Below are positions 1-5,967 of a stretch of 7,205 nucleotides of DNA, piece by piece. Each line of letters opens with the position of its first letter. Within the stretch, counting starts at the first letter, position 1. The position numbers and the translations under genes were made by a program. The notes under the pieces are model-generated. The model was not told the origin of the DNA, ran no database searches, and was given only the letters and a program-made list of their open reading frames with translations. Source of the DNA: Trueperaceae bacterium (lineage in GTDB: Bacteria; Deinococcota; Deinococci; Deinococcales; Trueperaceae); contig PXAU01000249.1 of NCBI GenBank assembly GCA_003567075.1, positions 1 through 7,205 on the forward strand, read 5' to 3'.

Positions 1-388
1 CGCCCACGTAGCCGGAGATGGCGCCCAGGATCACCCCGAACACGAGCGAGATGCCCGTGGCGATGAGCCCGACCAGCAGCGACACGCGCGCGCCCACGAT
101 CAGGCGCGAGAGCAGGTCGCGACCCAACTCGTCGGCGCCCAGGATGTAGCGGGTGTTGAACTCGCCATCCACCCACAGGCCCTGCGGGGCGGCGTAGCGC
201 TCCCAGATGTCCTGTCGCAGGGGATCCATCGGCGTGATCCAGGGGCCGATCGCGGCAACGATCAACAGCGCCAGGATGATGACCGAACCGAACATGATGC
301 TCTTGTTGCGCAACGCCCGACGCAGCGTCGGGTTCATGCGTCGGCGCGTCGGCGCGCCGACGGGGGGTGCGGCGGAAGCACTAGCCAT
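1..388 (-). CDS. Dipeptide/oligopeptide ABC transporter permease, DppC/OppC-like (partial, 3' end outside window)
   Basis: Inner-membrane permease subunit of a peptide-type ABC importer, expected to pair with the DppB-like protein encoded just upstream. The 129 visible residues are the N-terminal part. They show a short basic cytoplasmic tail, a first membrane helix at about residues 31-48, the periplasmic ITPMDP segment, and the family hallmark LGADELGRDLLSRLIVGAR (about 83-101), which precedes the second helix. The start is the ATG at 388. It has a GAGG ribosome-binding site about eight bases upstream and overlaps the end of the upstream permease by 8 bp, so the two are translationally coupled. 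The EAA loop that contacts the ATPase lies beyond the window. The family is clear; the substrate (di-, oligopeptide, or another solute such as nickel or a glycan) cannot be told from this fragment. Confidence 0.93.
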   Translation of the reverse strand, partial: MASASAAPPVGAPTRRRMNPTLRRALRNKSIMFGSVIILALLIVAAIGPWITPMDPLRQDIWERYAAPQGLWVDGEFNTRYILGADELGRDLLSRLIVGARVSLLVGLIATGISLVFGVILGAISGYVG

Positions 389-1364
389 AGCGGATCCTCG
401 GGTTCACCAGGCTGTAGGAGAGGTCGACCAGCAGGTTCACGAGCGCGAACACGATGGCCAGCATCAGCACGCTGCCCTGCACCACCGGGAAGTCGCGCTG
501 GCTGATGGCGCTCACGATCAAGCGCCCCACGCCCGGCCAGGCGAACACCACCTCGATCACGATGGCGCCGCCCAGCAGCGCCCCGAACTGCACGCCAACG
601 ACCGTGATCACCGGCAGCAGGGCGTTCTTGAGCGCATGGCCGTACACCACCTTGACCGGCCGCAGCCCCTTCGCGCGGGCGGTGCGGACGTAGTCGCGGT
701 TGAGCACCTCCAGCAGGCTCGAGCGCGTCAGGCGCGTGATCAGCGCCATGATCGAGGTGCCCAGCGCCAACGCCGGCAGGAGCACGTAGCGGAAGTGGTC
801 CCAGAACACCACGAAGTCGAGGCGCGTGACGATCGCGATCAGGGCGTCCGGGAAGCTCGGCCCGCGCGAACCGATCGGGAGCCAGGGGACGTGCAGCGCG
901 ATCTGCGACAGCAGGATCAGCCCAACCCAGAAGTTGGGCGCGGCGACGCCGATGAGCGCGGCGAACATGGAGCCGAAGTCGACCCAGGAGTTGCGCCTGA
1001 CGGCCGAGAGCACCCCGAGCGGGATACCAACTCCGATCGCGAGCACCAGCGACCACACCGCCATCTCGATGGTGGCGGGCATGCGCTCCATGATGAGCAG
1101 GGTCACCGGCAGCTGGCTGCGGATGCCGGTGCCAAGGTCGCCCCGCAGCGCGTTGCCGAGCCACAGGAAGTACTGCACCGGCAGCGGCCGGTCGAAGCCG
1201 TAGATGCGGTTGAGCCGCTCCACGTCGGCCTCGGTGGCGTCCTCGCCGAGCATGATCCGAACCGGGTCGCCGGGTGCTAGGTGCACCAGCATGAAGACGA
1301 TGATCGAGACGCCCAGCAAGATGAACACGAGCGAGACCAGCCGCCGAACGATGTACTTCAGCAT
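381..1364 (-). CDS. Dipeptide/oligopeptide ABC transporter permease, DppB/OppB-like
   Basis: A 327-residue integral membrane permease, full length for the DppB/OppB family. It begins MLKYIVRRLVSLVFILLGVS, with a first membrane helix at about 9-29 followed by the conserved APGDP (30-34). Further hydrophobic helices lie at about 99-121, 132-152, 193-211, 247-272 and 297-317, giving six in total. The cytoplasmic EAA-type loop that docks on the ATPase is at about 224-252 (DYVRTARAKGL...HALKNALLPV), and the C-terminus is the family-typical NPRIRYG. The start ATG has TGAGG about six bases upstream. The gene begins 35 bp after the peptidase stop and overlaps the DppC-like start by 8 bp, so it is very likely the middle gene of one operon. 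No substrate-binding protein or ATPase gene is in the window. Peptide transport is inferred from family and from the neighbouring peptidase. Confidence 0.95.
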   Translation of the reverse strand: MLKYIVRRLVSLVFILLGVSIIVFMLVHLAPGDPVRIMLGEDATEADVERLNRIYGFDRPLPVQYFLWLGNALRGDLGTGIRSQLPVTLLIMERMPATIEMAVWSLVLAIGVGIPLGVLSAVRRNSWVDFGSMFAALIGVAAPNFWVGLILLSQIALHVPWLPIGSRGPSFPDALIAIVTRLDFVVFWDHFRYVLLPALALGTSIMALITRLTRSSLLEVLNRDYVRTARAKGLRPVKVVYGHALKNALLPVITVVGVQFGALLGGAIVIEVVFAWPGVGRLIVSAISQRDFPVVQGSVLMLAIVFALVNLLVDLSYSLVNPRIRYG

Positions 1365-1399
1365 CGCGTCCTCACACCTTCACCGTACCCGTCACCCAC

Positions 1400-2593
1400 C
1401 TAACGCACCAGCGTCAGGCTGGCTTGCGGGGTGGACAGGAAGCGCGCCCCGTCGGCGGTGACGACCACGTCCTGTTCCGGCCCGATCGGGTGGCCGTCGA
1501 CGTCCGTGACGCCGTGCACCACCGGCTCGATGGTGTAGACCTCGCCCTCGACGAGCGCACCCAAGCCGCGGTCGCCGTAGCGTTCGCCCAAGGGCGCGAG
1601 CGTGGTGCCGCCGTCGTGCACGGTGCGGCCGATCTGGTGACCGAGCGCATGCGTGTAGGGCTCCACCCCGAACTGCTCCAGGGTGGTGCGAGCCACCGCA
1701 TCGACCTCGTGCCCGCGCACACCGGGGCGCATCGCCGCCACCGAGCGGTGCACGGCGGTCATGGCGGCATCGAAGCGGTGCTGCACCTCCGGCGGCGGCG
1801 TCTCCTCCCCCTCGCGCAGCACGTAGTACGTGTGCATCACGTCGCTGGTGTAGCCCTCGACGAACACGCCCATGTCGATCACGACGGTGTCGCCCGGGGT
1901 GATGGGTGCCTCGCCGGCGGTGCGGTGTCCGAGGCCGGCCCGGCCGGTCATGACTGCCGCCCCGTCGCTGAACGAGTGCGTCACGCCCAGCTCGCGTTGC
2001 CGCCGCTTGAGGAACTCGGCCCCCTCGCGCTCCGTCATGCCGCTGCGCATGAACTCGCCGGCTTCGGTGTGGAGCTGCTGCGTGATCTCGACGGCGCGCG
2101 TCAAGCGCCGTAGCTCCTCGGGCGTCTTGCGGGCCCGCAAGGGCTCGAGCACCGGCGCCGACGACGCCGCCCGGCGGCCGATCGTGTCGTCGCCGAGGAT
2201 CTGCTCGAGCTTGCGCAACAGGCCCAGCGTGAGGCCGTCGACGAGGTAGTCGTCGACGTGCTGGTTGAGCGCGTACGAGCTCGGCGCGAGCCGCGTGATC
2301 ACGTCCCGAAGGTGCTGCGGCAGGCCCTCGCGGCCGTACGCGATCACCTCGCCGAACACGCCGGGCGCCTCGATCGCCATGCGGTCGTAGTCGGCGACCA
2401 CGGCGATCTTGTCGCCCGCGCGCGTGAACACGAAAGCGGAGAGGCCCACCATCGGCTCGCCGGCGAAGAGCAGCGTCGAACGGTCGCTGCCCTCGCGGCA
2501 GAACACGATCCAGGCGTCGGCCGGCAGCGTCGGTAGCAGAGCATCGAGCTGCGCGTGCTTCTCGCGCATCAGGGTCAGGTCTCGCTCGTTCAC
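1400..2593 (-). CDS. M24-family Xaa-Pro aminopeptidase/dipeptidase
   Basis: A metallopeptidase of the pita-bread fold, expected to cleave Xaa-Pro bonds in imported peptides in the cytoplasm. It has 397 residues: an N-terminal creatinase-like domain (about 1-140) and a catalytic domain (about 160-390). All five expected dinuclear-metal ligands can be placed: D240 (VVIDMG), D251 (GYTSDVMHT), H319 (HALGHQIG), E356 (YTIEP) and E373 (GPEQDVVVT). H315 and H223 fit the usual substrate-binding histidines. The start is GTG at 2593, chosen because AGGAGAGC sits seven to eight bases upstream. It is the first gene of an apparent operon with the two peptide permeases, which suits a peptide import-and-hydrolysis role. 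Residues do not distinguish dipeptidase (PepQ-like) from aminopeptidase (PepP-like), and creatinase-like activity on another amide is possible. No signal peptide is seen. Confidence 0.93.
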   Translation of the reverse strand: MNERDLTLMREKHAQLDALLPTLPADAWIVFCREGSDRSTLLFAGEPMVGLSAFVFTRAGDKIAVVADYDRMAIEAPGVFGEVIAYGREGLPQHLRDVITRLAPSSYALNQHVDDYLVDGLTLGLLRKLEQILGDDTIGRRAASSAPVLEPLRARKTPEELRRLTRAVEITQQLHTEAGEFMRSGMTEREGAEFLKRRQRELGVTHSFSDGAAVMTGRAGLGHRTAGEAPITPGDTVVIDMGVFVEGYTSDVMHTYYVLREGEETPPPEVQHRFDAAMTAVHRSVAAMRPGVRGHEVDAVARTTLEQFGVEPYTHALGHQIGRTVHDGGTTLAPLGERYGDRGLGALVEGEVYTIEPVVHGVTDVDGHPIGPEQDVVVTADGARFLSTPQASLTLVR

Positions 2594-2774
2594 GTTAGCT
2601 CTCCTGGGACGGTGCGCTCATGCGGTCACGCAGGTCTGCCGCGGACGAGGCTGCACCGGGCGTCGCCGCCGGTCGACGTCAACGTGGTCGCCGCGGCGCA
2701 TGTTCAAGCAGCCTACCGCATGCCCAGCTGCCACCCCAGCGATGCCGCCGTCGAGCCTGGCGCCGACCACCACG

Positions 2775-2863
2775 CGCGACCTGTGCGCGACCTGTGCGCG
2801 ACCTCGGGCGCGACCTGTGCGCGACCTGGGGCGCGACCTGGGGCACGACCTGGGGCACGACCT
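2775..2863 (+). repeat. Tandem array of 11-12 bp units, consensus CGCGACCTGKG(G)
   Basis: Seven complete head-to-tail units begin at 2775, 2786, 2797, 2809, 2820, 2832 and 2844, with a truncated eighth at 2856. Unit lengths are 11, 11, 12, 11, 12, 12 and 12 bp. The core GACCT is invariant in every copy. The ends vary between TGTG, TCGGG and TGGGG, and the last copies start CACG instead of CGCG. A degenerate unit (CACGATCCT, 2869-2877) and a further good unit (CGCGACCTGCT, 2878-2888) continue in near-register to the promoter of the downstream gene. The near-helical spacing would place each core on a similar face of the DNA. It could be a cluster of protein-binding sites or a slippage-derived minisatellite; the sequence alone does not decide. 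Confidence 0.93.
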
Positions 2864-2884
2864 CACACCACGATCCTCGCGACC

Positions 2885-2893
2885 TGCTACCAT
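2885..2893 (+). promoter_or_regulatory. Candidate extended -10 promoter of the c-di-AMP receptor gene
   Basis: TGCTACCAT matches the extended -10 pattern TGnTAnnnT. It ends nine bases before the GTG start, so transcription would begin at or within a few bases of the start codon and give a leaderless or nearly leaderless message. This agrees with the absence of any ribosome-binding site. No good -35 is visible; that position is occupied by the tail of the tandem repeat array. The same TGCTAnCAT string recurs upstream of the tandem universal stress protein. Confidence 0.5.
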
Positions 2894-2902
2894 GCCGACA
2901 CC

Positions 2903-3232
2903 GTGAAACTGCTGCTGACCATCGTGCAAGACGCGGACGTCGGCAAGCTCGAGCAAGCCTTGCGCGAGCACGGCCACCAGTCGACCAAGCTGGCCTCTAC
3001 AGGCGGGTTCCTGCGTGAGGGGAACACCACCTTGCTTATCGGGGTCGAGGACCGCGAGGTAGCCAGCGTGAAGGAGGTCATCCACGCGAACTGCCGCGAG
3101 CGCACCAAGGTCGTGACGGCGGGTTCACCCTTGCACGCCGTCGAGGGCGCCTTCGCCAGCCAGCCGATGGAGGTGCCCGTCGGCGGCGCCATCGTCTTCG
3201 TGCTGGCGGTGGAATCGTTCGATCGGCTCTAG
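2903..3232 (+). CDS. darA: PII-like cyclic-di-AMP receptor (DarA/PstA/YaaQ family)
   Basis: A small cytosolic PII-fold protein of 109 residues, the same length as Bacillus DarA, expected to trimerise and bind cyclic-di-AMP and so pass the nucleotide's level on to an unknown partner. It begins MKLLLTIVQDADVGKLEQAL, a typical first strand and helix. The diagnostic STGGFLREGNTT (32-43) follows, the conserved segment that lines the c-di-AMP pocket, then LIGVED (45-50), and it ends VGGAIVFVLAVESFDRL as family members do. The start is GTG at 2903. An upstream ATG at 2892 is out of frame and stops after four codons, and the in-frame extension upstream is translated repeat. There is no ribosome-binding site, so leaderless translation is likely. 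The gene is monocistronic, divergent from the peptidase and convergent with the response regulator. In the characterised families the downstream target of this receptor is poorly understood. Confidence 0.93.
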   Translation: MKLLLTIVQDADVGKLEQALREHGHQSTKLASTGGFLREGNTTLLIGVEDREVASVKEVIHANCRERTKVVTAGSPLHAVEGAFASQPMEVPVGGAIVFVLAVESFDRL

Positions 3233-3263
3233 CACTGCCCGAGCGCTGCGCTCGCGCAGTGCT
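3231..3263. terminator. Hairpin between convergent genes, probable bidirectional terminator
   Basis: AGCACTGC (3231-3238) pairs perfectly with GCAGTGCT (3256-3263). Inside it, after one C-C mismatch, CGAGCG (3240-3245) pairs with CGCTCG (3249-3254) around a three-base loop. The stem starts within the stop codon of the c-di-AMP receptor gene and ends 13 bp before the response-regulator stop, so it lies where transcripts from both sides converge. There is no T-tract on either strand, so it may stop or merely stabilise transcripts. Confidence 0.6.
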
Positions 3264-3276
3264 CCCGTAACGCGCT

Positions 3277-3927
3277 TCAGCCCACCAAACCGCGCTCGAG
3301 CGCCCAGCGCACGAGCTCGGCCCGGCTGCGCACCCCGAGCTTCTCCGAGGCGCGCTCGCGGTAGGTCGCGACGGTCTTCTCGGAGATCCCCAGCGCTTCG
3401 GCGATCTCGCGGTAGGTGTTGCCCTCGGCGATCTGGGTCACCACCTCGAGCTCGCGGCCGGTGAGCTTGACGTGCCGGAAGGGATCGGCCTGCGCCATCT
3501 CGCGTGCCAGCTCGGCCAGCAGCCTCGCGGGCGCGTAGTACTCGCCCCTGGCGACGGCCAGGATGGCGTCGACGAGTTGCGTCTCGAGCGAGCTCTTGGG
3601 CACGTAACCGCTGCCGCCGGCCTCCAGGAAGCCCTGCACGTACTCGGGGTCCTCATGCATCGACAGCGCCACCAGGCGCGCCGAAGGCTGCAGGCGCTTC
3701 ATGGCGCGGGCGGTCTCGATGCCGTTCATGCCCGGCAGCGACAGGTCGAGCAGCACCACGTCCGGAGCGGCCTCGCGGACGCGCAGCAGGGCCTCCTCGC
3801 CGTTGTCGGCCTCGCCCACCACCTCGAAGCCGGCGTGGTGGGCCAGGAGCGCCTTGATGCCGGCGCGCACGATGGCGTGGTCGTCGACAAGGAAGAGCCG
3901 CACACGCGGCGCACCGGCTTCCGACAT
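3277..3927 (-). CDS. NarL/FixJ-family response regulator with LuxR-type HTH
   Basis: Cytosolic DNA-binding response regulator of 216 residues, the usual length. The receiver domain (about 8-125) has the acidic pair D15-D16 (LVDDHAIVRAG), the phospho-acceptor D61 (VVLLDLSLPGMNG), the switch serine S89 (VALSMHED) and the conserved lysine K111 (YVPKSS). The C-terminal LuxR/GerE helix-turn-helix (about 155-211) reads LTGRELEVVTQIAEGNT, then IAEALGISEKTVATY. I chose the ATG at 3927 because CCAGGG lies about seven bases before it. An in-frame TTG at 3954, overlapping the kinase stop as TTGA, would add nine residues and has a poorer ribosome-binding site. It follows the histidine kinase gene by 23 bp and is its obvious partner. 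Targets are unknown; the flanking universal stress genes are candidates. Confidence 0.95.
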   Translation of the reverse strand: MSEAGAPRVRLFLVDDHAIVRAGIKALLAHHAGFEVVGEADNGEEALLRVREAAPDVVLLDLSLPGMNGIETARAMKRLQPSARLVALSMHEDPEYVQGFLEAGGSGYVPKSSLETQLVDAILAVARGEYYAPARLLAELAREMAQADPFRHVKLTGRELEVVTQIAEGNTYREIAEALGISEKTVATYRERASEKLGVRSRAELVRWALERGLVG

Positions 3928-3950
3928 GGCGGCCCTGGTGCGCGCCGGGC

Positions 3951-5075
3951 TCAAGCGTGCCGGCTCGGCAAGCGCGCGTAGACCGAGCAGCCCTCCCCCG
4001 CCGCGCTCTCGATGCGCAAGCTGCCACCGAGCAGCTCGATGCGTTCACGCATGCCCATCAACCCGACCTGTTCGGCGGCGGCCAGGCCGGCCGGATCGAA
4101 GCCGATGCCGTCGTCCTCGACCACCAGCTGCACGCCACCGTGCGAGGCAGTGACCACCACCGACACCGCCGAAGCGCGAGCGTGCCGGACCACGTTCGTG
4201 AGGGCCTCCTGCGCCACGCGGTAGAGCACCGTCTCCTCCTGGTGCCCGAGGCGTTGCGGCAGCGTCACCAGCACCCGCGCGTCGATCTGGTAGCGCTCGT
4301 GGGTGTCGCGCGCGTAGCGCCTGAGCGCCGCCTCCAGGCCGAGCTCGTCGAGCACGGAGGGGCGCAGGTCGAGGGCGATGCGGCGCACGTCGGCGAGGGT
4401 GATGGCGGCGATCTCCTTGAGCTTCGCCAGGTCGTCAGGGTCGGGCGCCTCGAGGTTGCGATCCAAGCCCAACAGCAACGCCGTGAGCGACTGGCCGATC
4501 TGGTCGTGGAGGTCGCGCGAGATGCGACCGCGCTCCTCCTCCTGCGCCGACAGCACCGCCCGCAACAGCCGCGAGCGCTGCTGTTCCTTCTCGGCCAGAC
4601 GCGCGTGCAGGTGCGTGCGCTTCAAGGCGGCGTGGACCAACTCGACCACCGCCGCCAGGAACGATCCCGAGACGTCGGCTGTGCCCGCCAGTGCCAGCAG
4701 CGCCGCCGGCCCCACCGGCACCAGCCGCCACGACCCGCGCTGCATGATGGCGCCGCGGCGCAGGGCCTCGCGCGCCACCTCGGCCAGGCTCGAGCGCAAC
4801 GCGCAGGCACCGACCTGGTCGACCGAGCAGGCGCCCACCGCCACCGTCGTCAGCGCGCCGTCTTCGTCGAGCAGCGCCTCGCCGCACTCGAACCAGCCCA
4901 TGGCGACGAGCGTCTCCAAGGCCCGCTCGAGCACACCGCGCGGGTCGTTCTCCGCCGCCACGCGCTGCGCCAAGCGGTGCAGCGTCTCCAGCTCGCGGGT
5001 ACGACGGCCCGCCTCGTCGGCATCAGCGTGGCGCGAGACCGAAACGGTGGCGGGGGTCCTGGTGGGCACGATCAT
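3951..5075 (-). CDS. Soluble NarL-type sensor histidine kinase (HisKA_3 / HATPase_c)
   Basis: A 374-residue kinase with no membrane segment, so it probably senses a cytoplasmic signal. Counting from this start, residues about 28-155 form a GAF-like alpha/beta sensor region, not securely assignable, with cysteines at 64, 83 and 91. A coiled helix then leads into the HisKA_3 dimerisation domain, whose phospho-acceptor is H190 in EEERGRISRDLHDQIGQSL. The ATPase domain (about 275-370) shows the N box QEALTNVVRHA (N294), the G1 box EDDGIGFDP and GLMGMRERIELLGG. The ATG at 5075 is preferred because TAGCAT ends seven bases upstream, fitting a leaderless message. The ATG at 5084 (three more residues) overlaps that element and has no ribosome-binding site. 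It is followed by the response regulator. The overall build resembles DegS/LiaS/DosS-class kinases. Confidence 0.92.
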   Translation of the reverse strand: MIVPTRTPATVSVSRHADADEAGRRTRELETLHRLAQRVAAENDPRGVLERALETLVAMGWFECGEALLDEDGALTTVAVGACSVDQVGACALRSSLAEVAREALRRGAIMQRGSWRLVPVGPAALLALAGTADVSGSFLAAVVELVHAALKRTHLHARLAEKEQQRSRLLRAVLSAQEEERGRISRDLHDQIGQSLTALLLGLDRNLEAPDPDDLAKLKEIAAITLADVRRIALDLRPSVLDELGLEAALRRYARDTHERYQIDARVLVTLPQRLGHQEETVLYRVAQEALTNVVRHARASAVSVVVTASHGGVQLVVEDDGIGFDPAGLAAAEQVGLMGMRERIELLGGSLRIESAAGEGCSVYARLPSRHA

Positions 5076-5082
5076 GCCAGCC

Positions 5083-5088
5083 ATGCTA
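5083..5088 (-). promoter_or_regulatory. Candidate -10 element of the histidine kinase gene
   Basis: On the minus strand TAGCAT is followed by seven bases and then ATG (5075). That is the spacing expected if transcription starts on the start codon itself. No ribosome-binding site is present for either candidate ATG. It would give the kinase and regulator their own promoter inside the short gap after the upstream universal stress gene. No clear -35 is seen, and read-through from the stress gene is not excluded. Confidence 0.42.
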
Positions 5089-5130
5089 CGGCGTCACCGG
5101 CGCCCACTGCGAACCGCCGGGACGCCGCCG

Positions 5131-5580
5131 TCAGTCCCCGGCCTCGTCACTTCGGATGAGCAGGAAGGGCTTGCTAGCGCGGCGCAAGGCGCCCTCGGCC
5201 ACCGAGCCGAACATCCAGCGGTTGAAGCCGCGCCGGCCATGGGTCCCCATCACCACCAGGTCGTGGTCCTCCGACGCGTTGAGGATGGCCGTGACCGGGG
5301 CCTGGTTGTCGACCCGCTTAGCGGTGGCCCTCACGCCTAACGCTTCGGCCGCCGCCACCGCCTCACGCAGCGCCTCGTCGGCGGTCTGCTTGAGGTCCTC
5401 CCAGAGCTGTGCCGAGTACGGCAGCGACTCAGGGGTGGCGGTGCCTGTCGTGAGCGGGTTCTCCAACGCGTAGAGGAAGGTGACCTCGGAGCCGAGCTGC
5501 TTGGCCAGACCCAGTCCCTCGTGGACGGCCTTCATGGCGCACGCGCTGCCGTCGGTCGGTATCAGGATGCGTTGGTACAT
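5131..5580 (-). CDS. Universal stress protein, single domain, ATP-binding type
   Basis: A 149-residue cytosolic UspA-superfamily protein of standard single-domain length. It starts MYQRILIPTDGS with the conserved D10. It carries the complete nucleotide-binding signature G-2X-G-9X-G-S at 112-126 (GTHG, nine residues, GS), which marks the ATP-binding subclass, and ends with the usual KPFLLIR strand. The ATG at 5580 is chosen over upstream in-frame starts because GGGAGGG sits about six bases before it and because the extra 20 residues would be unlike the family. It lies about 55 bp upstream of the kinase gene on the same strand and is divergent from a second, tandem-domain stress protein. Such proteins usually help survival under starvation, hypoxia or oxidative stress; the specific role here is unknown. 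Confidence 0.94.
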   Translation of the reverse strand: MYQRILIPTDGSACAMKAVHEGLGLAKQLGSEVTFLYALENPLTTGTATPESLPYSAQLWEDLKQTADEALREAVAAAEALGVRATAKRVDNQAPVTAILNASEDHDLVVMGTHGRRGFNRWMFGSVAEGALRRASKPFLLIRSDEAGD

Positions 5581-5792
5581 GCGTTCCCTCCCGCACCGCG
5601 ACACCGCGCTTTCACGCCACACCGCGCGGCCGCGGCGCACCTCCAGACTAGGACGGATGACCCGGTGATGTGCCGTCTTCGGCCCGACGCGCCGTGTCGG
5701 AATTCAACGGACGGGCGGCGCAGCGCAGCGGTGTCTCATGGATAGGTCGGACGCCCACCCGGGCGCTCCGCGCTCGGTCGACGCCCGACGCC

Positions 5793-5832
5793 GGTCACCG
5801 TGACCACCCCCGGCAGCCCGCTCACGGTGGCC
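5793..5832. promoter_or_regulatory. Perfect 13-bp inverted repeat with imperfect second copy, candidate operator
   Basis: GGTCACCGTGACC (5793-5805) is a perfect inverted repeat with 6-bp arms around one base. GCTCACGGTGGCC (5820-5832) matches it at 10 of 13 positions, with centres 27 bp apart. Both lie about 60-100 bp upstream of the -10 of the tandem universal stress gene, suitable for an activator. The cognate protein is unknown; the adjacent LuxR-type regulator is one candidate. Confidence 0.4.
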
Positions 5833-5887
5833 GGCCCCCTTTATGCCCAACTGGGACAGGCAGCGTCGTGCCGAACCCTCGGGCGGC

Positions 5888-5896
5888 TGCTAGCAT
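5888..5896 (+). promoter_or_regulatory. Candidate extended -10 promoter of the tandem universal stress gene
   Basis: TGCTAGCAT fits TGnTAnnnT and differs by one base from the element before the c-di-AMP receptor gene (TGCTACCAT). Transcription would start near 5903, leaving a leader of about 65 bases. The -35 is weak (TGCCGA at 5869-5874, 16-bp spacer), in keeping with an activator-dependent or extended -10 promoter. Confidence 0.45.
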
Positions 5897-5953
5897 GGTG
5901 GTACAGCACGAGTTCGTGGCGGCGGCGGATCCATGGGTCCGTACGCCCGCAGC

Positions 5954-5960
5954 AGAGGAG
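5954..5960 (+). promoter_or_regulatory. Ribosome-binding site fixing the start of the tandem universal stress gene
   Basis: AGAGGAG lies seven bases before the ATG at 5968. It settles that start against the much longer open frame that begins at 5800. Confidence 0.8.
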
Positions 5961-5967
5961 CGACACC

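Larger units (their letters stand above)
2594..2902. other. Divergent intergenic region between peptidase and c-di-AMP receptor genes
   Basis: This 309-bp spacer has no supportable gene; open frames crossing it in both directions are low-complexity repeat translations. The left part (2594-2770) is unremarkable GC-rich sequence. It holds the peptidase ribosome-binding site and only a weak candidate -10 for the peptidase on the minus strand (TAGGCT at 2715-2710, no convincing -35). The right part is dominated by the 11-12 bp tandem array and the receptor promoter, listed separately. Confidence 0.7.
5581..5967. other. Divergent regulatory spacer between two universal stress genes
   Basis: This 387-bp region has no convincing gene. 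An open frame from 5800 that would extend the downstream stress protein by 56 residues lacks a ribosome-binding site and does not resemble the family. The spacer holds a promoter for the plus-strand stress gene and an inverted-repeat pair, both listed separately. It also has a weak candidate -10 for the minus-strand stress gene (TAGTCT, 5650-5645), which would give a leader of roughly 60 bases. Confidence 0.65.

Noticed and set aside
207..1280. Long plus-strand open frame opposite the DppB-like permease
   Set aside because: Low-complexity His/Arg/Asp-rich translation typical of the antisense of a GC-rich gene. The minus strand encodes clear permeases here.
2775..2863. CRISPR array or plasmid-type origin iterons
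   Set aside because: Units are only 11-12 bp with no spacers and no cas genes, and no replication initiator or AT-rich region is nearby.
2555..2902. N-terminal extension of the c-di-AMP receptor frame, and other frames translating the repeat array (RDLGHDLGHDL-type peptides)
   Set aside because: The array's mixed 11- and 12-bp units change frame between copies, the extension does not match the family, and the receptor aligns in length to its family when started at 2903.
3957..5159. 400-residue plus-strand open frame opposite the histidine kinase
   Set aside because: Composition is His/Arg/Gln-rich with no recognisable motif. The minus strand carries all kinase motifs, so this is a codon-bias shadow.
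5684..5700. CCGAC...GTCGG hairpin in the divergent spacer
   Set aside because: A five-base stem with a seven-base loop is common by chance in GC-rich DNA and has no positional support.
5846..5855. CCCAACTGGG inverted repeat in the divergent spacer
   Set aside because: Only four-base arms; expected by chance in a spacer of this size.
5800..5967. 56-residue N-terminal extension of the tandem stress protein
   Set aside because: The extension runs through the candidate promoter and has no ribosome-binding site at its ATG. A strong site precedes the ATG at 5968, and family members start at the MRILHPTDFS strand.
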